From: Oxalobacteraceae bacterium
Lineage (GTDB): Bacteria > Pseudomonadota > Gammaproteobacteria > Burkholderiales > Burkholderiaceae_D
DNA length: 64,000 bases
Assembly (NCBI GenBank): GCA_947448025.1
Contig: CANFLV010000013.1
Coordinates: forward strand, 1 to 64,000
Direction of reading: 5' to 3'
The notes beneath the pieces are model-generated. The model was not told the DNA's origin, did not search any database, and worked only from the letters and a program-made list of their open reading frames with translations. This document shows, one piece after another, positions 18,654 to 28,062 of the stretch. The number at the start of each line of letters is the position of its first letter. Within the stretch, counting starts at the first letter, position 1. Made by a program: the position numbers and the translations under genes.

Positions 18654-18774
18654 TTTTCCGGTATCGATTATTGGTGAATTTCTGTCGAACGTTGGAAGCG
18701 ACCTTGTGGGTGTTCCAGCTCTTCACTAGCCCTTCAAATTGACTTCAGACACGCAGGCGCTGTGTTCTGTTGAC

Positions 18775-19845
18775 TCATGCGGGTGGTTTCAACAATATAT
18801 CGTTGAGCGCAATATTCATATAATAATTGCTGCGCCCTACTTTATGTTTTTTCACGAAGCCACTTTCCACCAATGCATCCATGTACTTTGTCGCGGTCAA
18901 ACGCGAGACGTTTAAATCACGTTGGACGAACTCGATCTTGGTATAAGGATGCATAAAAAGATTATTGATCAAATCTTGACTGTAAAACTTGAATTCGGCA
19001 CGAATACGATGTTTATAGTCGAACAGGGCCGTCTTAATGTCACGAATGGTGGCAATCGTTTGCCCAGCAGTTTGCTCTACCCCATCCAGTACATAGAGAA
19101 CCCACTCTTCCCATGTGTCGTTATCGCGCACCGTTTGCAGTAGGCGATAATAGTCCGCCTTGGTACGAACAATATGGCTGCTCAGATACAGCACGGGCAC
19201 GTCGAGCAAACCTGCCTTGACCAGGTACAACACATTCAAAATCCGGCCGGTGCGGCCATTCCCATCGTAAAACGGATGGATGCTCTCAAACTGGTGGTGA
19301 ATAAGTGCCATCTTAATTAGCGGATCGACTTGAAAGCTTTCAGAGTCATTAATAAACTGTTCAAGGCTGCCCATTAACGCCACGATGTCAGCGGGATTTT
19401 GCGGTGGCGTGAAAACTGTGACACCGGCATTATTTTTGAGCGTAGTGCCGGGCAACTGACGAAAGCCGGCATTGTTCCGCTCAAGTTCGCACTGGATTTC
19501 AATAATGTGGTTTGCAGTTAAAAGTCCAGTTTGCTTAACCCGCTCAAATCCCAAGCGCAGCGCTTGCCGGTAACGCAGAACTTCCTTGGCGGCCGGATTG
19601 ACGAAAGATTCCGGCCAAACATCATCCTTGAACAATTCATCGTGGGTCGTAACGATATTTTCAATTTCAGAACTGTCTTTAGCTTCTTGCAAGCCCAAGG
19701 TGTTGATCAAGATGCCTTGATTCGGAATTGACGCTGCGATCCCCTTGAGCTCGGCTAACTGCCGGCTACTGGCCGCCAGCTTTTTGAGGATGGCGGGGGT
19801 GTCAAACCGCCCGGCATAGAGGGAATCGAGGGGGAGAATTGTCAA
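18775..19845 (-). CDS. Fic-domain protein (class II AMP-transferase) with C-terminal winged helix
   Basis: 356 residues. The start is the TTG at 19845, placed six bases after GGAG; an in-frame TTG four codons earlier lies on the ribosome site itself. The active-site motif HPFYDGNGRTGR starts at His190. The N-terminal inhibitory motif SSEIEN (58-63) matches S-x-x-x-E-[G/N] of class II Fic proteins, where the Glu blocks ATP binding. The C-terminal part looks like a winged helix-turn-helix. The layout resembles Shewanella Fic (about 370 residues). Target unknown; self- or partner-AMPylation is family knowledge. Base composition is clearly more AT-rich than its neighbours and imperfect repeats flank it, suggesting horizontal acquisition. 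Confidence 0.9.
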   Translation of the reverse strand: MTILPLDSLYAGRFDTPAILKKLAASSRQLAELKGIAASIPNQGILINTLGLQEAKDSSEIENIVTTHDELFKDDVWPESFVNPAAKEVLRYRQALRLGFERVKQTGLLTANHIIEIQCELERNNAGFRQLPGTTLKNNAGVTVFTPPQNPADIVALMGSLEQFINDSESFQVDPLIKMALIHHQFESIHPFYDGNGRTGRILNVLYLVKAGLLDVPVLYLSSHIVRTKADYYRLLQTVRDNDTWEEWVLYVLDGVEQTAGQTIATIRDIKTALFDYKHRIRAEFKFYSQDLINNLFMHPYTKIEFVQRDLNVSRLTATKYMDALVESGFVKKHKVGRSNYYMNIALNDILLKPPA

Positions 19846-19863
19846 AAATAACTCCAAATTTTG

Positions 19864-19913
19864 TCATGTATAAAAAAGCGAATTTTCTATACATGATAGC
19901 GTTGACCTGTATA
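19864..19913. promoter_or_regulatory. Palindrome upstream of fic, possible autoregulatory operator
   Basis: TCATGTATA (19864-19872) and TATACATGA (19888-19896) form a perfect 9-bp inverted repeat. A third half-site, CTGTATAAAAAG, begins at 19907 and repeats the first arm directly. The set lies within 20-70 bases of the fic start, where its promoter should be. Binding by the Fic protein's own winged helix is inference. Confidence 0.45.
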
Positions 19914-19987
19914 AAAAGTGCGGGAATGTTTGCATGTTGTGTTTAGTTCATTACTAGGAAACAGAGAGGAAACACCAGGAAACAGCA

Positions 19988-20014
19988 GAGGAAACAGGAC
20001 ATCCACTACTCTGC
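19988..20014 (+). repeat. Right flank repeat of the Fic segment
   Basis: This is the partner of the repeat at 18627-18653. It is preceded by a short array of (AG)AGGAAACA units (about 19967-19999). No transposase gene is present between the two repeats or beside them. Confidence 0.45.
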
Positions 20015-20081
20015 TACTTTGCCACTTAGGCTCTAGGGCAATTCAGCAGGAAGCGGGCATCGACGCGATGGACCGGTATTC

Positions 20082-22643
20082 TCAATTGCGCACCGCGCCA
20101 AAAATCCGTACGCCAGCCACGTCAATTCGATTCAGTGCGCCGCCAACGCCACCGGCATCGCCATAGCTGCTGTTACTTTGCAGGTAAGTCATATTCATGA
20201 AGTCGGTGAGTTCCAGGCTGTATTCGCCAGCGGCGAGCATCGCTCTCAGAGGCGTCGAGTAAGCCGGTCCACCAGCCGCATGCGGCAGCGCCACGACTTG
20301 CTGCGCGACGATGGCGCCGCCCGCATCGCGTACACGCAGCAGCTTCACGCCGCAGCTCAGGCCTAGATTGATCGCATGCGCGGCGTTGTAATACGCGATT
20401 TGCACATGCACCTCGCCGACGCGCGCAAGCTTGATGCGGCGTATCGTCATGGTGTCGGTCGCTGCGCCCCATTGCGGTACATAGGGCGTCGCATGCTGCG
20501 CGTCGGCATTACTGATGGCGCGGTTCGTCGCGAAGCGCACATCGTTCACGGGGATCTCGAGCGCGGGGTTGATACATAAGGGCGCACTGTGATGTGCGCG
20601 ATTGCCCGTGTCGCTAAACACCGCCTCCACCACATAGCAGGCCAGTGCCTGCGCCGCATCGGTCGCCGGCGCGATCCAGCGGCCCTGTTCAAGATTCGCG
20701 GCCACCTGCCAGCCATTGCGATAAATGTTGTAACGCGTCGTGGCCGCCGGATTGCCGCCATCGACGATTTCCAGCGCGACGCGTCCCTGCGCATCGGGTG
20801 CCAGCGCTTTCAATCCCGCTTCCATCGGCGCAAACACGCGCCGGTCTTGGACAGCAGGATCGGCCGTCACTTTGCGCAGGCTTTGCCGGCCCGGCAGCAG
20901 CGCGCCAAGCTGCACCTCGATGATCGAATCTGCCGCGAGCTGATCCCAGCGCAATGCGGCCGTGGCTGGCTGGCCATTGAGCGTGATGGCGCTGACGGGA
21001 TAAAAACCATCGGCCGACGAGCCCGCCGGCAGCTGGATTTGCACGCGCAGGGTCTTGTCGCGCAGCCGCAGGTTTTCCAGCGTGATCAGATTTTGTTTGG
21101 CGAAGGTTTCGCGGCGTATTTTGCCTGTGATGAAAGGCGCGATATGGATGCCCGCATTCGTGGTCGCAATGCCGAACACATTTTCAATCACCATGCCGAG
21201 GTAGGCGCCGACCGACCATAGCTGGCGCTTCGAATTGATGACAGGACCGTCGCGCTGCGGATGCGCCGGATCATGGAACATCGCCTGGCCCGACTGCCAT
21301 TCCAGGTTTTCCATATTCGATAAATGCAGCGCCGCGCTGCGCTGCAGGCTGTCGTAGGCGGCATCGGCTGCGCTGACGTTTTTGCCAATGACGGCCGCCT
21401 TCAAGCCGTAGGCCGTAACGAAGGGCCACAGTGCGCGATTATGGTAGACCGCCACATCCGGCTGCTGCGGAAAAATCACCGGCGCACCGAACGGGCCATG
21501 CGGATAATTGGCGAGGATCTGCTGCGTCTGCGCCGCATCGGCGACACCGGTAATGATGGCCAGGGACAGGCCGAGCCAGTCGTATTTATGCAGAGCTGCG
21601 CCATCGAAATGGCCGGCTGTGATACTGCTGTAGAGACCTGCATCGGCTTGCCAGAAGCGCGCATTGATTGCCCGCTTCAAGGACGCCGCCCAGTCGCGAT
21701 AGCGTGCGGCCTGCGTGCCCTCGCCCTGTTCTTCAGCGAGCATTGCCGCCAGCGTCAGCGCCTGGTAATGGCCGACATTGGTCGACAGCGATTTCGACGA
21801 CGCAAGGCTGGCGATGTCCTGCACGATCCAGCCTGCGTAGGATTGCTCACGCCAGTCGAGAAAAGATTGTTCGCCGCGATACAGGCCATCGCGCGCATCG
21901 AACAGCGCCAGGCGATCGTTGTCGAGGGTATTGCGCAAGGCGCGCAGGGTGAGCGCGGCAAACTCTGCGCGCTGCGCCGGCGGCAAAGTCTTCAGCACGG
22001 CTTGCGCGCCGAATGCCCAGCTGATGCGGTCGCTGCTGACGGGCCAGCTGCCACCACTGCCGGTGTCCTGGACTATTTGCAGGCCATCGTCACTGCCAGC
22101 GACCGCATCCGGCTTCGTGATGCCGTCGCGATAACCGGACAATTTGAATTGCAGGGAATTTCTCACCCGCTGAGGGTCCAGCAGGGCCAGCCCGAGATGC
22201 GCCGCATACGACAGGTCGCGCGTCCAGACGTAATGCCATTTCTCGCCGGTCTCGAAGCAGTCGCAGGGAATTGCCGCGCCAGCGTTGTAACTGCCGTCGC
22301 GGATCTGCGCCACAGAATCCTGCCGCATCTCCGCGCCGGCCAGCGCGAACAAGGCATCGAAGGCGAGACTGCCACTGCGCACACGCGGCAAGTCCTCGCT
22401 TTCGGCATAGCGCACGGACTGCGCACCGGCGTCACGCTGCGCTGCGGTGCTCGTCTGCAGGTAATGGCGCAGTCGGGTATTCGCATCACCCATCGTAAAG
22501 GTGACCTGTTCCTGACGCTGGTCAAAGGTCGTGAAATGCAGCGTTTGCGAACGCGCCTGCGCCACTGGATCGACAGCTTGCGCCGTCGCCAGGCGACACA
22601 GAAGGACAGCGACAATGGCGGGCAATAACAGGATGGGTTTCAT
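20082..22643 (-). CDS. Exported six-hairpin (alpha/alpha-6 barrel) glycosidase of unassigned specificity
   Basis: 853 residues with a signal peptide (ending ATAQAVDP). The middle part, about residues 80-520, has the look of an (alpha/alpha)6 toroid as in glucoamylase or GH63-type enzymes, with CFETGEKWHYVWTRDLSYAA near the start of the barrel and acidic pairs typical of inverting enzymes. The C-terminal 250 residues appear to be beta-sandwich domains. It is the last gene of the glucose-transporter operon, 21 bases after the GH133-like gene, so an alpha-glucan-derived substrate in the periplasm is likely. I cannot assign a GH family with confidence. Confidence 0.75.
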   Translation of the reverse strand: MKPILLLPAIVAVLLCRLATAQAVDPVAQARSQTLHFTTFDQRQEQVTFTMGDANTRLRHYLQTSTAAQRDAGAQSVRYAESEDLPRVRSGSLAFDALFALAGAEMRQDSVAQIRDGSYNAGAAIPCDCFETGEKWHYVWTRDLSYAAHLGLALLDPQRVRNSLQFKLSGYRDGITKPDAVAGSDDGLQIVQDTGSGGSWPVSSDRISWAFGAQAVLKTLPPAQRAEFAALTLRALRNTLDNDRLALFDARDGLYRGEQSFLDWREQSYAGWIVQDIASLASSKSLSTNVGHYQALTLAAMLAEEQGEGTQAARYRDWAASLKRAINARFWQADAGLYSSITAGHFDGAALHKYDWLGLSLAIITGVADAAQTQQILANYPHGPFGAPVIFPQQPDVAVYHNRALWPFVTAYGLKAAVIGKNVSAADAAYDSLQRSAALHLSNMENLEWQSGQAMFHDPAHPQRDGPVINSKRQLWSVGAYLGMVIENVFGIATTNAGIHIAPFITGKIRRETFAKQNLITLENLRLRDKTLRVQIQLPAGSSADGFYPVSAITLNGQPATAALRWDQLAADSIIEVQLGALLPGRQSLRKVTADPAVQDRRVFAPMEAGLKALAPDAQGRVALEIVDGGNPAATTRYNIYRNGWQVAANLEQGRWIAPATDAAQALACYVVEAVFSDTGNRAHHSAPLCINPALEIPVNDVRFATNRAISNADAQHATPYVPQWGAATDTMTIRRIKLARVGEVHVQIAYYNAAHAINLGLSCGVKLLRVRDAGGAIVAQQVVALPHAAGGPAYSTPLRAMLAAGEYSLELTDFMNMTYLQSNSSYGDAGGVGGALNRIDVAGVRIFGAVRN

Positions 22644-22664
22644 GCGATTCTTTTCATGGAAGGC

Positions 22665-25103
22665 TTACTGATAGACGCCGCGCTCGATGATCTGCCGCAG
22701 CATGTCGGGCTTTTTTAGCATCGGAAAATCCTGCGCCTCGTAGTGCCTGGGCGTGACGAATTTTAATGCGCCGATTTCGGCCGCGTAGGAGGGCTGTACC
22801 GGCTCGCTGAAGAGTACATGGGCGTCACGCAGCACCCTGCCGTTATCGATGGTTAGCACCGTTGTCACGCCGGGCGCAAGATTGAAACGCACGCGAGAGC
22901 GGCTCCGGTCAGCATTGAGGAAGGTCATTTCCAGCGTACGCGGGCGACTCGCGGCGTCCGCTTCGTTCAGGCGCATCGTCCATTGTTGCGCCTGCCTCCG
23001 GCGTTTGAAACCCAGCTCGACAAAGGCTGCTGCGCCATAGGGCAGACGCGCATCAAAACGCTGCCATGCCGCCGGCACGGCCGGTGAAAATGCCAGCGTA
23101 TTGACCAGCAGATCCGGCTTGAAGCCGATGAAATCCTGATACGCATTGCGCGTGAATTCCGCCACGCTCCACGACTGCGCATAGGTGCCCGACGGCGTTG
23201 GCCGGCCCTGAAGATCGGGCAGCGCATTGAGCAGCTCGCTCATGTTGCCGAGCGTGCCGAGGCCAAGAATTTGATCACCGAGATTACGCGTCAAGGCGTA
23301 AGCAAGGTCTTGCTGGCCAAATTTGTTGAGCGCCGTAATCGTGAAGCCGGCATTCCAGCCCCAGATCGTGCCCTGGTGATATGCCGCATCCTTGTGGTGA
23401 TACGCGGGATTCACATGCAGCGGATGAAAATAGGGATCGTCCTGACTCAGCGAGGCGATGCCGTAAGGCGTGAGCAGGCCGGCGACGGCATTGCGCGTCA
23501 CGCGCGCCTGCACGTCCGTCGGGATGAAATCATCGAAGGGAATCGAGACCAGCATCAGCTGGTTCGGCCGCAGCTTCGTGTCGCGGCTGGCATCGGCGCG
23601 CAAGCGGTCGGCCATCGTCGCGCCATCCCAGAACAGGCGCAGGAAACTGCTGCGGGCTTTGTCGGCGGCGGCCTGCCACTGTGCCGCCTGCGCTGCATCG
23701 CCGGCCAGCTGCGCCAGCGCCGCGCCACTGCGCAAGGCCGTGGTCCACAGCGCCTGGATTTCCACCGCGCGCCGGCCACGCGGCGACCAGGCGAGGTTTC
23801 CTTCGATGCGCGCATCCATCCAGGTATCGGCGTCGTCATGCGTGAGCAAGCCATCAGCGTCGACGTAATGCCGGAACGCGCCATCGAAATACGCCTGTGC
23901 GAGCGGATACATCTGCAGCGCGAACGCACGGTCGCCGGTATAGCGCAGGTATTCCAGCACTTCGCGCAACATCCACGGCGTACCATCGACTGTGTTGTAG
24001 ATGATGCTGTCGCCGGCGGCGACGCGGTTCGGGATGCGGCCGTAATCCTGGTCTTGCGGGTCCTTCAGCTTCTGGTAGCGGGCAAAATTCTGCAGCACCG
24101 CACGGGCGGTATCGAACTGCCCCGACACAAGCAAGGTGCCGGGCAAGGCGATAAAGGTATCGCGACCCCAGTTATCGCGAAACCACGGCAAGCCGGCCCA
24201 GATGCCGGCACCGAATTCCTCGACGACGAACAGGTCTGCCGCAGCGCTTGACCAGGCGAGTGCGCGGTTATAGGCCAGATCATTGGTCCACAAAAAACTG
24301 TGCGTCAGCCGTGCATAGCGCGCCTGCTGCTCGCCGCGCATGGGGTCCTGCAGGGCCAGCTGCTGGGCATTCGCGGCCGCCTGTTCAGGCGTGTCGCCGA
24401 AGACGGCGACGACCGTCAATCGCTGCGTCGGCCGACGCGACTTGAGCTGCAATGTGCGGCCTTGCAAGGGTGCCGGTGCGCTGATGTCGGACAGTTCAAA
24501 TGCCTGATCGGCACTGAAGGCGATACTGGGACGGCCAGGCTGGTTCGGCACGAGCACGAGCGCATTGCCGATGCGGCGCAATTGCACTTCATCGAGCGCT
24601 TCGGCTATCAGCGGCAAGACCGCGAGCGTGGCAGGCGTCGCACTGCGCACTTCAAAAACCACCGCCTGCTGCTTCGACACGAGCGCCATTTCTTCGGCGA
24701 CGCCGTGGTCGTAGCGCACGCGATGACCATAGGGCAGAACTGTTTCTGTGCCGCGGGCATGGCGTGCATTCAGTGTGCCATTGACGCTGGTGGCATAACC
24801 GCGCAGGACGACCGCCTGGCCGATGGTGTAGCCGGTGCTGTCAAAGGCGTGCGTCCTGCCTTCGTAGTAACCGCTCAGGTTATCGCCGGCGACATACTGT
24901 GCATGCACGCCAGCCGCCACAGGGATTCCGATCGCATCGTAAAACGCTGCCATGGCCGGCAATTTTCCGCTCGCGGCAGGAAGACTCAGGCGCTGCGGCT
25001 GGCCGACGTCGACGGCAGTCGTGGGCGATGGCGCGGCGATCACCGTCGTGGCGCCCAAGGCAGCCAATGCTGCGAAGGCCGGGCGCCAGAACCATGCTAT
25101 CAA
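22665..25103 (-). CDS. Exported amylo-alpha-1,6-glucosidase / GH133-like debranching enzyme
   Basis: 812 residues. The TTG start at 25103 overlaps the upstream stop (TTGA) and sits behind GGAA, indicating translational coupling. The N-terminus is a signal peptide. The N-terminal beta domain (glycogen-debranching-type) is followed by an (alpha/alpha)6 catalytic domain with WFRDNWGRDTFIALPG, DDADTWMDARIEG and AYHQGTIWGW, the conserved acidic blocks of glycogen-debranching (GDE_C) enzymes. Predicted role: removal of alpha-1,6-linked glucose from branched dextrins in the periplasm, complementing the pullulanase. It lies in the operon behind the glucose ABC transporter. Confidence 0.85.
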   Translation of the reverse strand: MIAWFWRPAFAALAALGATTVIAAPSPTTAVDVGQPQRLSLPAASGKLPAMAAFYDAIGIPVAAGVHAQYVAGDNLSGYYEGRTHAFDSTGYTIGQAVVLRGYATSVNGTLNARHARGTETVLPYGHRVRYDHGVAEEMALVSKQQAVVFEVRSATPATLAVLPLIAEALDEVQLRRIGNALVLVPNQPGRPSIAFSADQAFELSDISAPAPLQGRTLQLKSRRPTQRLTVVAVFGDTPEQAAANAQQLALQDPMRGEQQARYARLTHSFLWTNDLAYNRALAWSSAAADLFVVEEFGAGIWAGLPWFRDNWGRDTFIALPGTLLVSGQFDTARAVLQNFARYQKLKDPQDQDYGRIPNRVAAGDSIIYNTVDGTPWMLREVLEYLRYTGDRAFALQMYPLAQAYFDGAFRHYVDADGLLTHDDADTWMDARIEGNLAWSPRGRRAVEIQALWTTALRSGAALAQLAGDAAQAAQWQAAADKARSSFLRLFWDGATMADRLRADASRDTKLRPNQLMLVSIPFDDFIPTDVQARVTRNAVAGLLTPYGIASLSQDDPYFHPLHVNPAYHHKDAAYHQGTIWGWNAGFTITALNKFGQQDLAYALTRNLGDQILGLGTLGNMSELLNALPDLQGRPTPSGTYAQSWSVAEFTRNAYQDFIGFKPDLLVNTLAFSPAVPAAWQRFDARLPYGAAAFVELGFKRRRQAQQWTMRLNEADAASRPRTLEMTFLNADRSRSRVRFNLAPGVTTVLTIDNGRVLRDAHVLFSEPVQPSYAAEIGALKFVTPRHYEAQDFPMLKKPDMLRQIIERGVYQ

Positions 25104-26947
25104 GGCGCAAGTTCCAGTATCGTTGCCGAGCGCGCCGGCAGCTGTATCGCCTCCTTCAGCGACACCGTCGCGCCGCTCAGGGCATCGATGCCGGTGTTCG
25201 CGCCGGCCAGCATTTCCGCAAAACGCGCGGTCGCAAGGCGCGTGGCTTTCTTGCTATGGTTGAGGACGACCATCAGCTTTTTCTGGTCGTTATAGCGGAA
25301 ATACACATACGTCCCATCCTCGGGTGCGAAATGCAGGAACTTCCCCTCGTGGATCACGCTTTGCGTCTTGCGCCAGTTCATCAGCTTCGTCAAAAATGCC
25401 TGCGCCGATTTCTGCGCGCTGCTCAAGCCTGCGCCGGTGAACGCATTCACTTTGTCGCCGGCCCAGCCACCCGGAAAGTCCAGTCGCGCCGCAGCATCAT
25501 CGCGCTCCTTCGGACTCGTCATGAGGATTTCGGTGCCGTAATACAGCTGGGGAATGCGTGGTGCAGTGAGCAGGAAAACCAGCGCCATGCGAGTCAGGCT
25601 TTCATCCTCGTTGAGCACGCTGTAGAGGCGTGGCACGTCGTGATTACCTTCGAAGAGCATTAGCTTGCGCGGCTCAGGATAGAGGTAATCGAGCGCCAGC
25701 ATTTCATACAGGCTGGTGAGACTGCCTCTCTCGTCACCGAGCGCGCGGCGCAAGGCTTCATGCACGGGAAAGTCGATCATGCCCGGCATGTGCGAAACGT
25801 AGCCATCGAAATTGACCTTGCCGCGCTGCCAGTGCGAGACCACGTTCGGATTGCTGCTCCACTCTTCGCCGACCATGTTCAGCCGCGGATATTCAGCCAT
25901 CACGGCACGTGACCAGTCCGTCAGAAAGGCCGCGTCAGAATAGCCATAAGTATCGACGCGGATGCCGTTCAGGCCAGCGTATTCGATCCACCAGATCGTG
26001 TTCTGGATCAGGTAGTTTGCCAGCAGCGGATTGCGCTGGTTCAGGTCCGGCATGTTCGGCTCGAACCAGCCGGTGACGAAATTTTCACGGTCGGCTTTCG
26101 CAGCATACGGGTCTTGCACGGCAAGGCGGTGATGCTGGGTGCCGGAAAATTTTCCGCCATGCGTGATCCAGTCGGGCGTGGGCAGATCGCGCATCCACCA
26201 GTGGCCGGAGCCGATGTGATTGAGCACGACATCCTGGATCATGAGGATGCCCTGCGCTTTCGCCTGCGCGACCAGGCGCTGGTAGTCGGCATTGCTGCCA
26301 TAGCGCGCATCGATGCGGTAATGGTTCGTCGTGGCATAGCCATGATACGAATATTCGGCCTGATCCGACTCCAGCAGCGGCGTCGGCCACAGCGCCGTAT
26401 AACCGAGCGCGGCCAGATAATCGAGATGCTGGCGCATGCCTTCGATGTCGCCGCCATGACGCCCGCCGGGATTGCGGCGATCGGCTTTTTCACGCAGCTG
26501 CGGCACGCTGTCATTGGCCGGATCGCCATTGGCGAAACGATCCGGCATGAGGTTCAGCACGACGTCGGCGCTGGAAAATCCCTTGCGTTGCGCCGAACCT
26601 TTTTCGCGCGCCAGCAAGGCATAGGAATAGGTCAGCACCTGCTCGCCGCGCCGGAATACGAGATCGAATTTTCCGGGCAGCGCATCGTCGGCGATAACCA
26701 GATTGAGGAACAGGTAGTTACTGTTGGCTACGCGCTGCACCGAGGCCAGCCGCACGCCCGGATAGGACAGCGCCGGTTCGAGCTCGGCGATGTGCGGGCC
26801 GTGCACGAGTAGCTGCAAGCTTTGATTCTGCATGCCGGTCCACCAGAAGGATGGCTCGAGATGCTCGATCTTGTAGGCGTCGGCCTGCGCCGAGGCTGTG
26901 TAACTCGCAATAAGGATCAAGCAGAGGCGTAGGAATTTTTTCATCAT
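25100..26947 (-). CDS. Exported neopullulanase/cyclomaltodextrinase (GH13, SusA-like)
   Basis: 615 residues: signal peptide (ending ASAQADA), an N-terminal immunoglobulin-like cyclomaltodextrinase domain (about 25-120), GH13 barrel and C-terminal beta domain. Catalytic positions: Asp332 (GIRVDTYGY), Glu361 (MVGEEW) and Asp437 (EGNHD). The MPDRFANGD and YHGYATTNHYRID blocks are typical of the SusA/neopullulanase branch. It should cut cyclodextrins, pullulan or linear maltodextrins in the periplasm. It starts 17 bases after the ABC ATPase gene and overlaps the next gene by four bases. Two adjacent ATGs are possible starts. Confidence 0.9.
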   Translation of the reverse strand: MMKKFLRLCLILIASYTASAQADAYKIEHLEPSFWWTGMQNQSLQLLVHGPHIAELEPALSYPGVRLASVQRVANSNYLFLNLVIADDALPGKFDLVFRRGEQVLTYSYALLAREKGSAQRKGFSSADVVLNLMPDRFANGDPANDSVPQLREKADRRNPGGRHGGDIEGMRQHLDYLAALGYTALWPTPLLESDQAEYSYHGYATTNHYRIDARYGSNADYQRLVAQAKAQGILMIQDVVLNHIGSGHWWMRDLPTPDWITHGGKFSGTQHHRLAVQDPYAAKADRENFVTGWFEPNMPDLNQRNPLLANYLIQNTIWWIEYAGLNGIRVDTYGYSDAAFLTDWSRAVMAEYPRLNMVGEEWSSNPNVVSHWQRGKVNFDGYVSHMPGMIDFPVHEALRRALGDERGSLTSLYEMLALDYLYPEPRKLMLFEGNHDVPRLYSVLNEDESLTRMALVFLLTAPRIPQLYYGTEILMTSPKERDDAAARLDFPGGWAGDKVNAFTGAGLSSAQKSAQAFLTKLMNWRKTQSVIHEGKFLHFAPEDGTYVYFRYNDQKKLMVVLNHSKKATRLATARFAEMLAGANTGIDALSGATVSLKEAIQLPARSATILELAP

Positions 26948-26964
26948 TGTCTTTTTTAAGAATG

Positions 26965-28050
26965 TCAGGCCAGGCGTCTTTGTGTTTGCGCATCGAACAG
27001 CAGCGCCTTGTCCATGTCGAAGCAGAGCCGCAGCATGTGCCCCGCCCTGGCGGCGGCGCGCGGATGCGTGCGGCAGGTAATGCGCACGCCATTGAAGCGC
27101 GCAAAGACCAGCGTATCGGGGCCGGTGGGTTCGGTCAGCTCGATCATGGCCTCGACCTGCAGCGCACCGTCGGCATCCGTCACATGCTCGGGGCGCAAGC
27201 CGAGGATCACGTTTTCGCCGGCGCTGACCTGCGACTTGGCCGGCAATGGCAAGAGCTGTGTGACACCGGCATGCTCGAGCACGAAGGCCAGACCTGCACC
27301 GTGCGAGACGACCTGACCGGGCAGGAAATTCATGGCAGGCGAGCCGATGAAGCCGGCCACAAACATATTGTCGGGCCGGTCGTAAATGTCTTGCGGGCTG
27401 CCGAATTGCTGCACCAGGCCATCCTTCATCACGGCGATGCGGTCGCCCAGCGTCATCGCTTCGACCTGGTCGTGCGTGACATAGACGATAGTGCTGCCAA
27501 GACGCTGGTGCAGCAGCTTGATCTCGGCGCGCATTTCGACGCGCAATTTGGCATCGAGGTTCGACAGCGGTTCATCAAACAGAAACAGCGCCGGATCGCG
27601 CGCAATGGCGCGCCCCATGGCGACGCGCTGACGCTGGCCGCCCGACAAGGCCGCCGGTTTGCGATCGAGCAGCTCGCTCATCTGCAAGGTCTCGGCGACA
27701 CGCGCGATGATCTTGTCCTGTTCGGCCCTGGGCACCTTGCGTATGCCCAGGCCAAAGGCGATATTCTCGCGCACCGTCATGCTCGGATACAGCGCATAGG
27801 ACTGAAACACCATGGCGATATCGCGGTCTTTCGGTGGCACCTCATTGACCACGCGCTCACCGATGCGAATTTCGCCTGCAGTGACGCTTTCAAGACCGGC
27901 AATCATGTTCAGCAGCGTTGATTTGCCGCAGCCGGAACCGCCCACGAGGATGAGGAACTGGCCGTGCTCAATCTCGAGGTCGATGCCCTTGAGGACTTCG
28001 ACGCCGTTCGGATAGACCTTGCGCAAATTGCGAATTGATAAGCCTGCCAT
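26965..28050 (-). CDS. MalK/UgpC-type ABC transporter ATPase (glucose importer)
   Basis: 361 residues. Walker A GGSGCGKST, signature LSGGQRQR, Walker B LFLFDEPLSNLD and the switch His in THD are all present, followed by the C-terminal TOBE-type regulatory region of the MalK/CUT1 group. It powers the permeases encoded directly upstream. Because the binding protein of the same operon resembles GtsA, the likely cargo is glucose (possibly mannose) rather than maltose, although the ATPase alone cannot distinguish these. Confidence 0.93.
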   Translation of the reverse strand: MAGLSIRNLRKVYPNGVEVLKGIDLEIEHGQFLILVGGSGCGKSTLLNMIAGLESVTAGEIRIGERVVNEVPPKDRDIAMVFQSYALYPSMTVRENIAFGLGIRKVPRAEQDKIIARVAETLQMSELLDRKPAALSGGQRQRVAMGRAIARDPALFLFDEPLSNLDAKLRVEMRAEIKLLHQRLGSTIVYVTHDQVEAMTLGDRIAVMKDGLVQQFGSPQDIYDRPDNMFVAGFIGSPAMNFLPGQVVSHGAGLAFVLEHAGVTQLLPLPAKSQVSAGENVILGLRPEHVTDADGALQVEAMIELTEPTGPDTLVFARFNGVRITCRTHPRAAARAGHMLRLCFDMDKALLFDAQTQRRLA

Positions 28051-28062
28051 CGTCGTGCGTCC

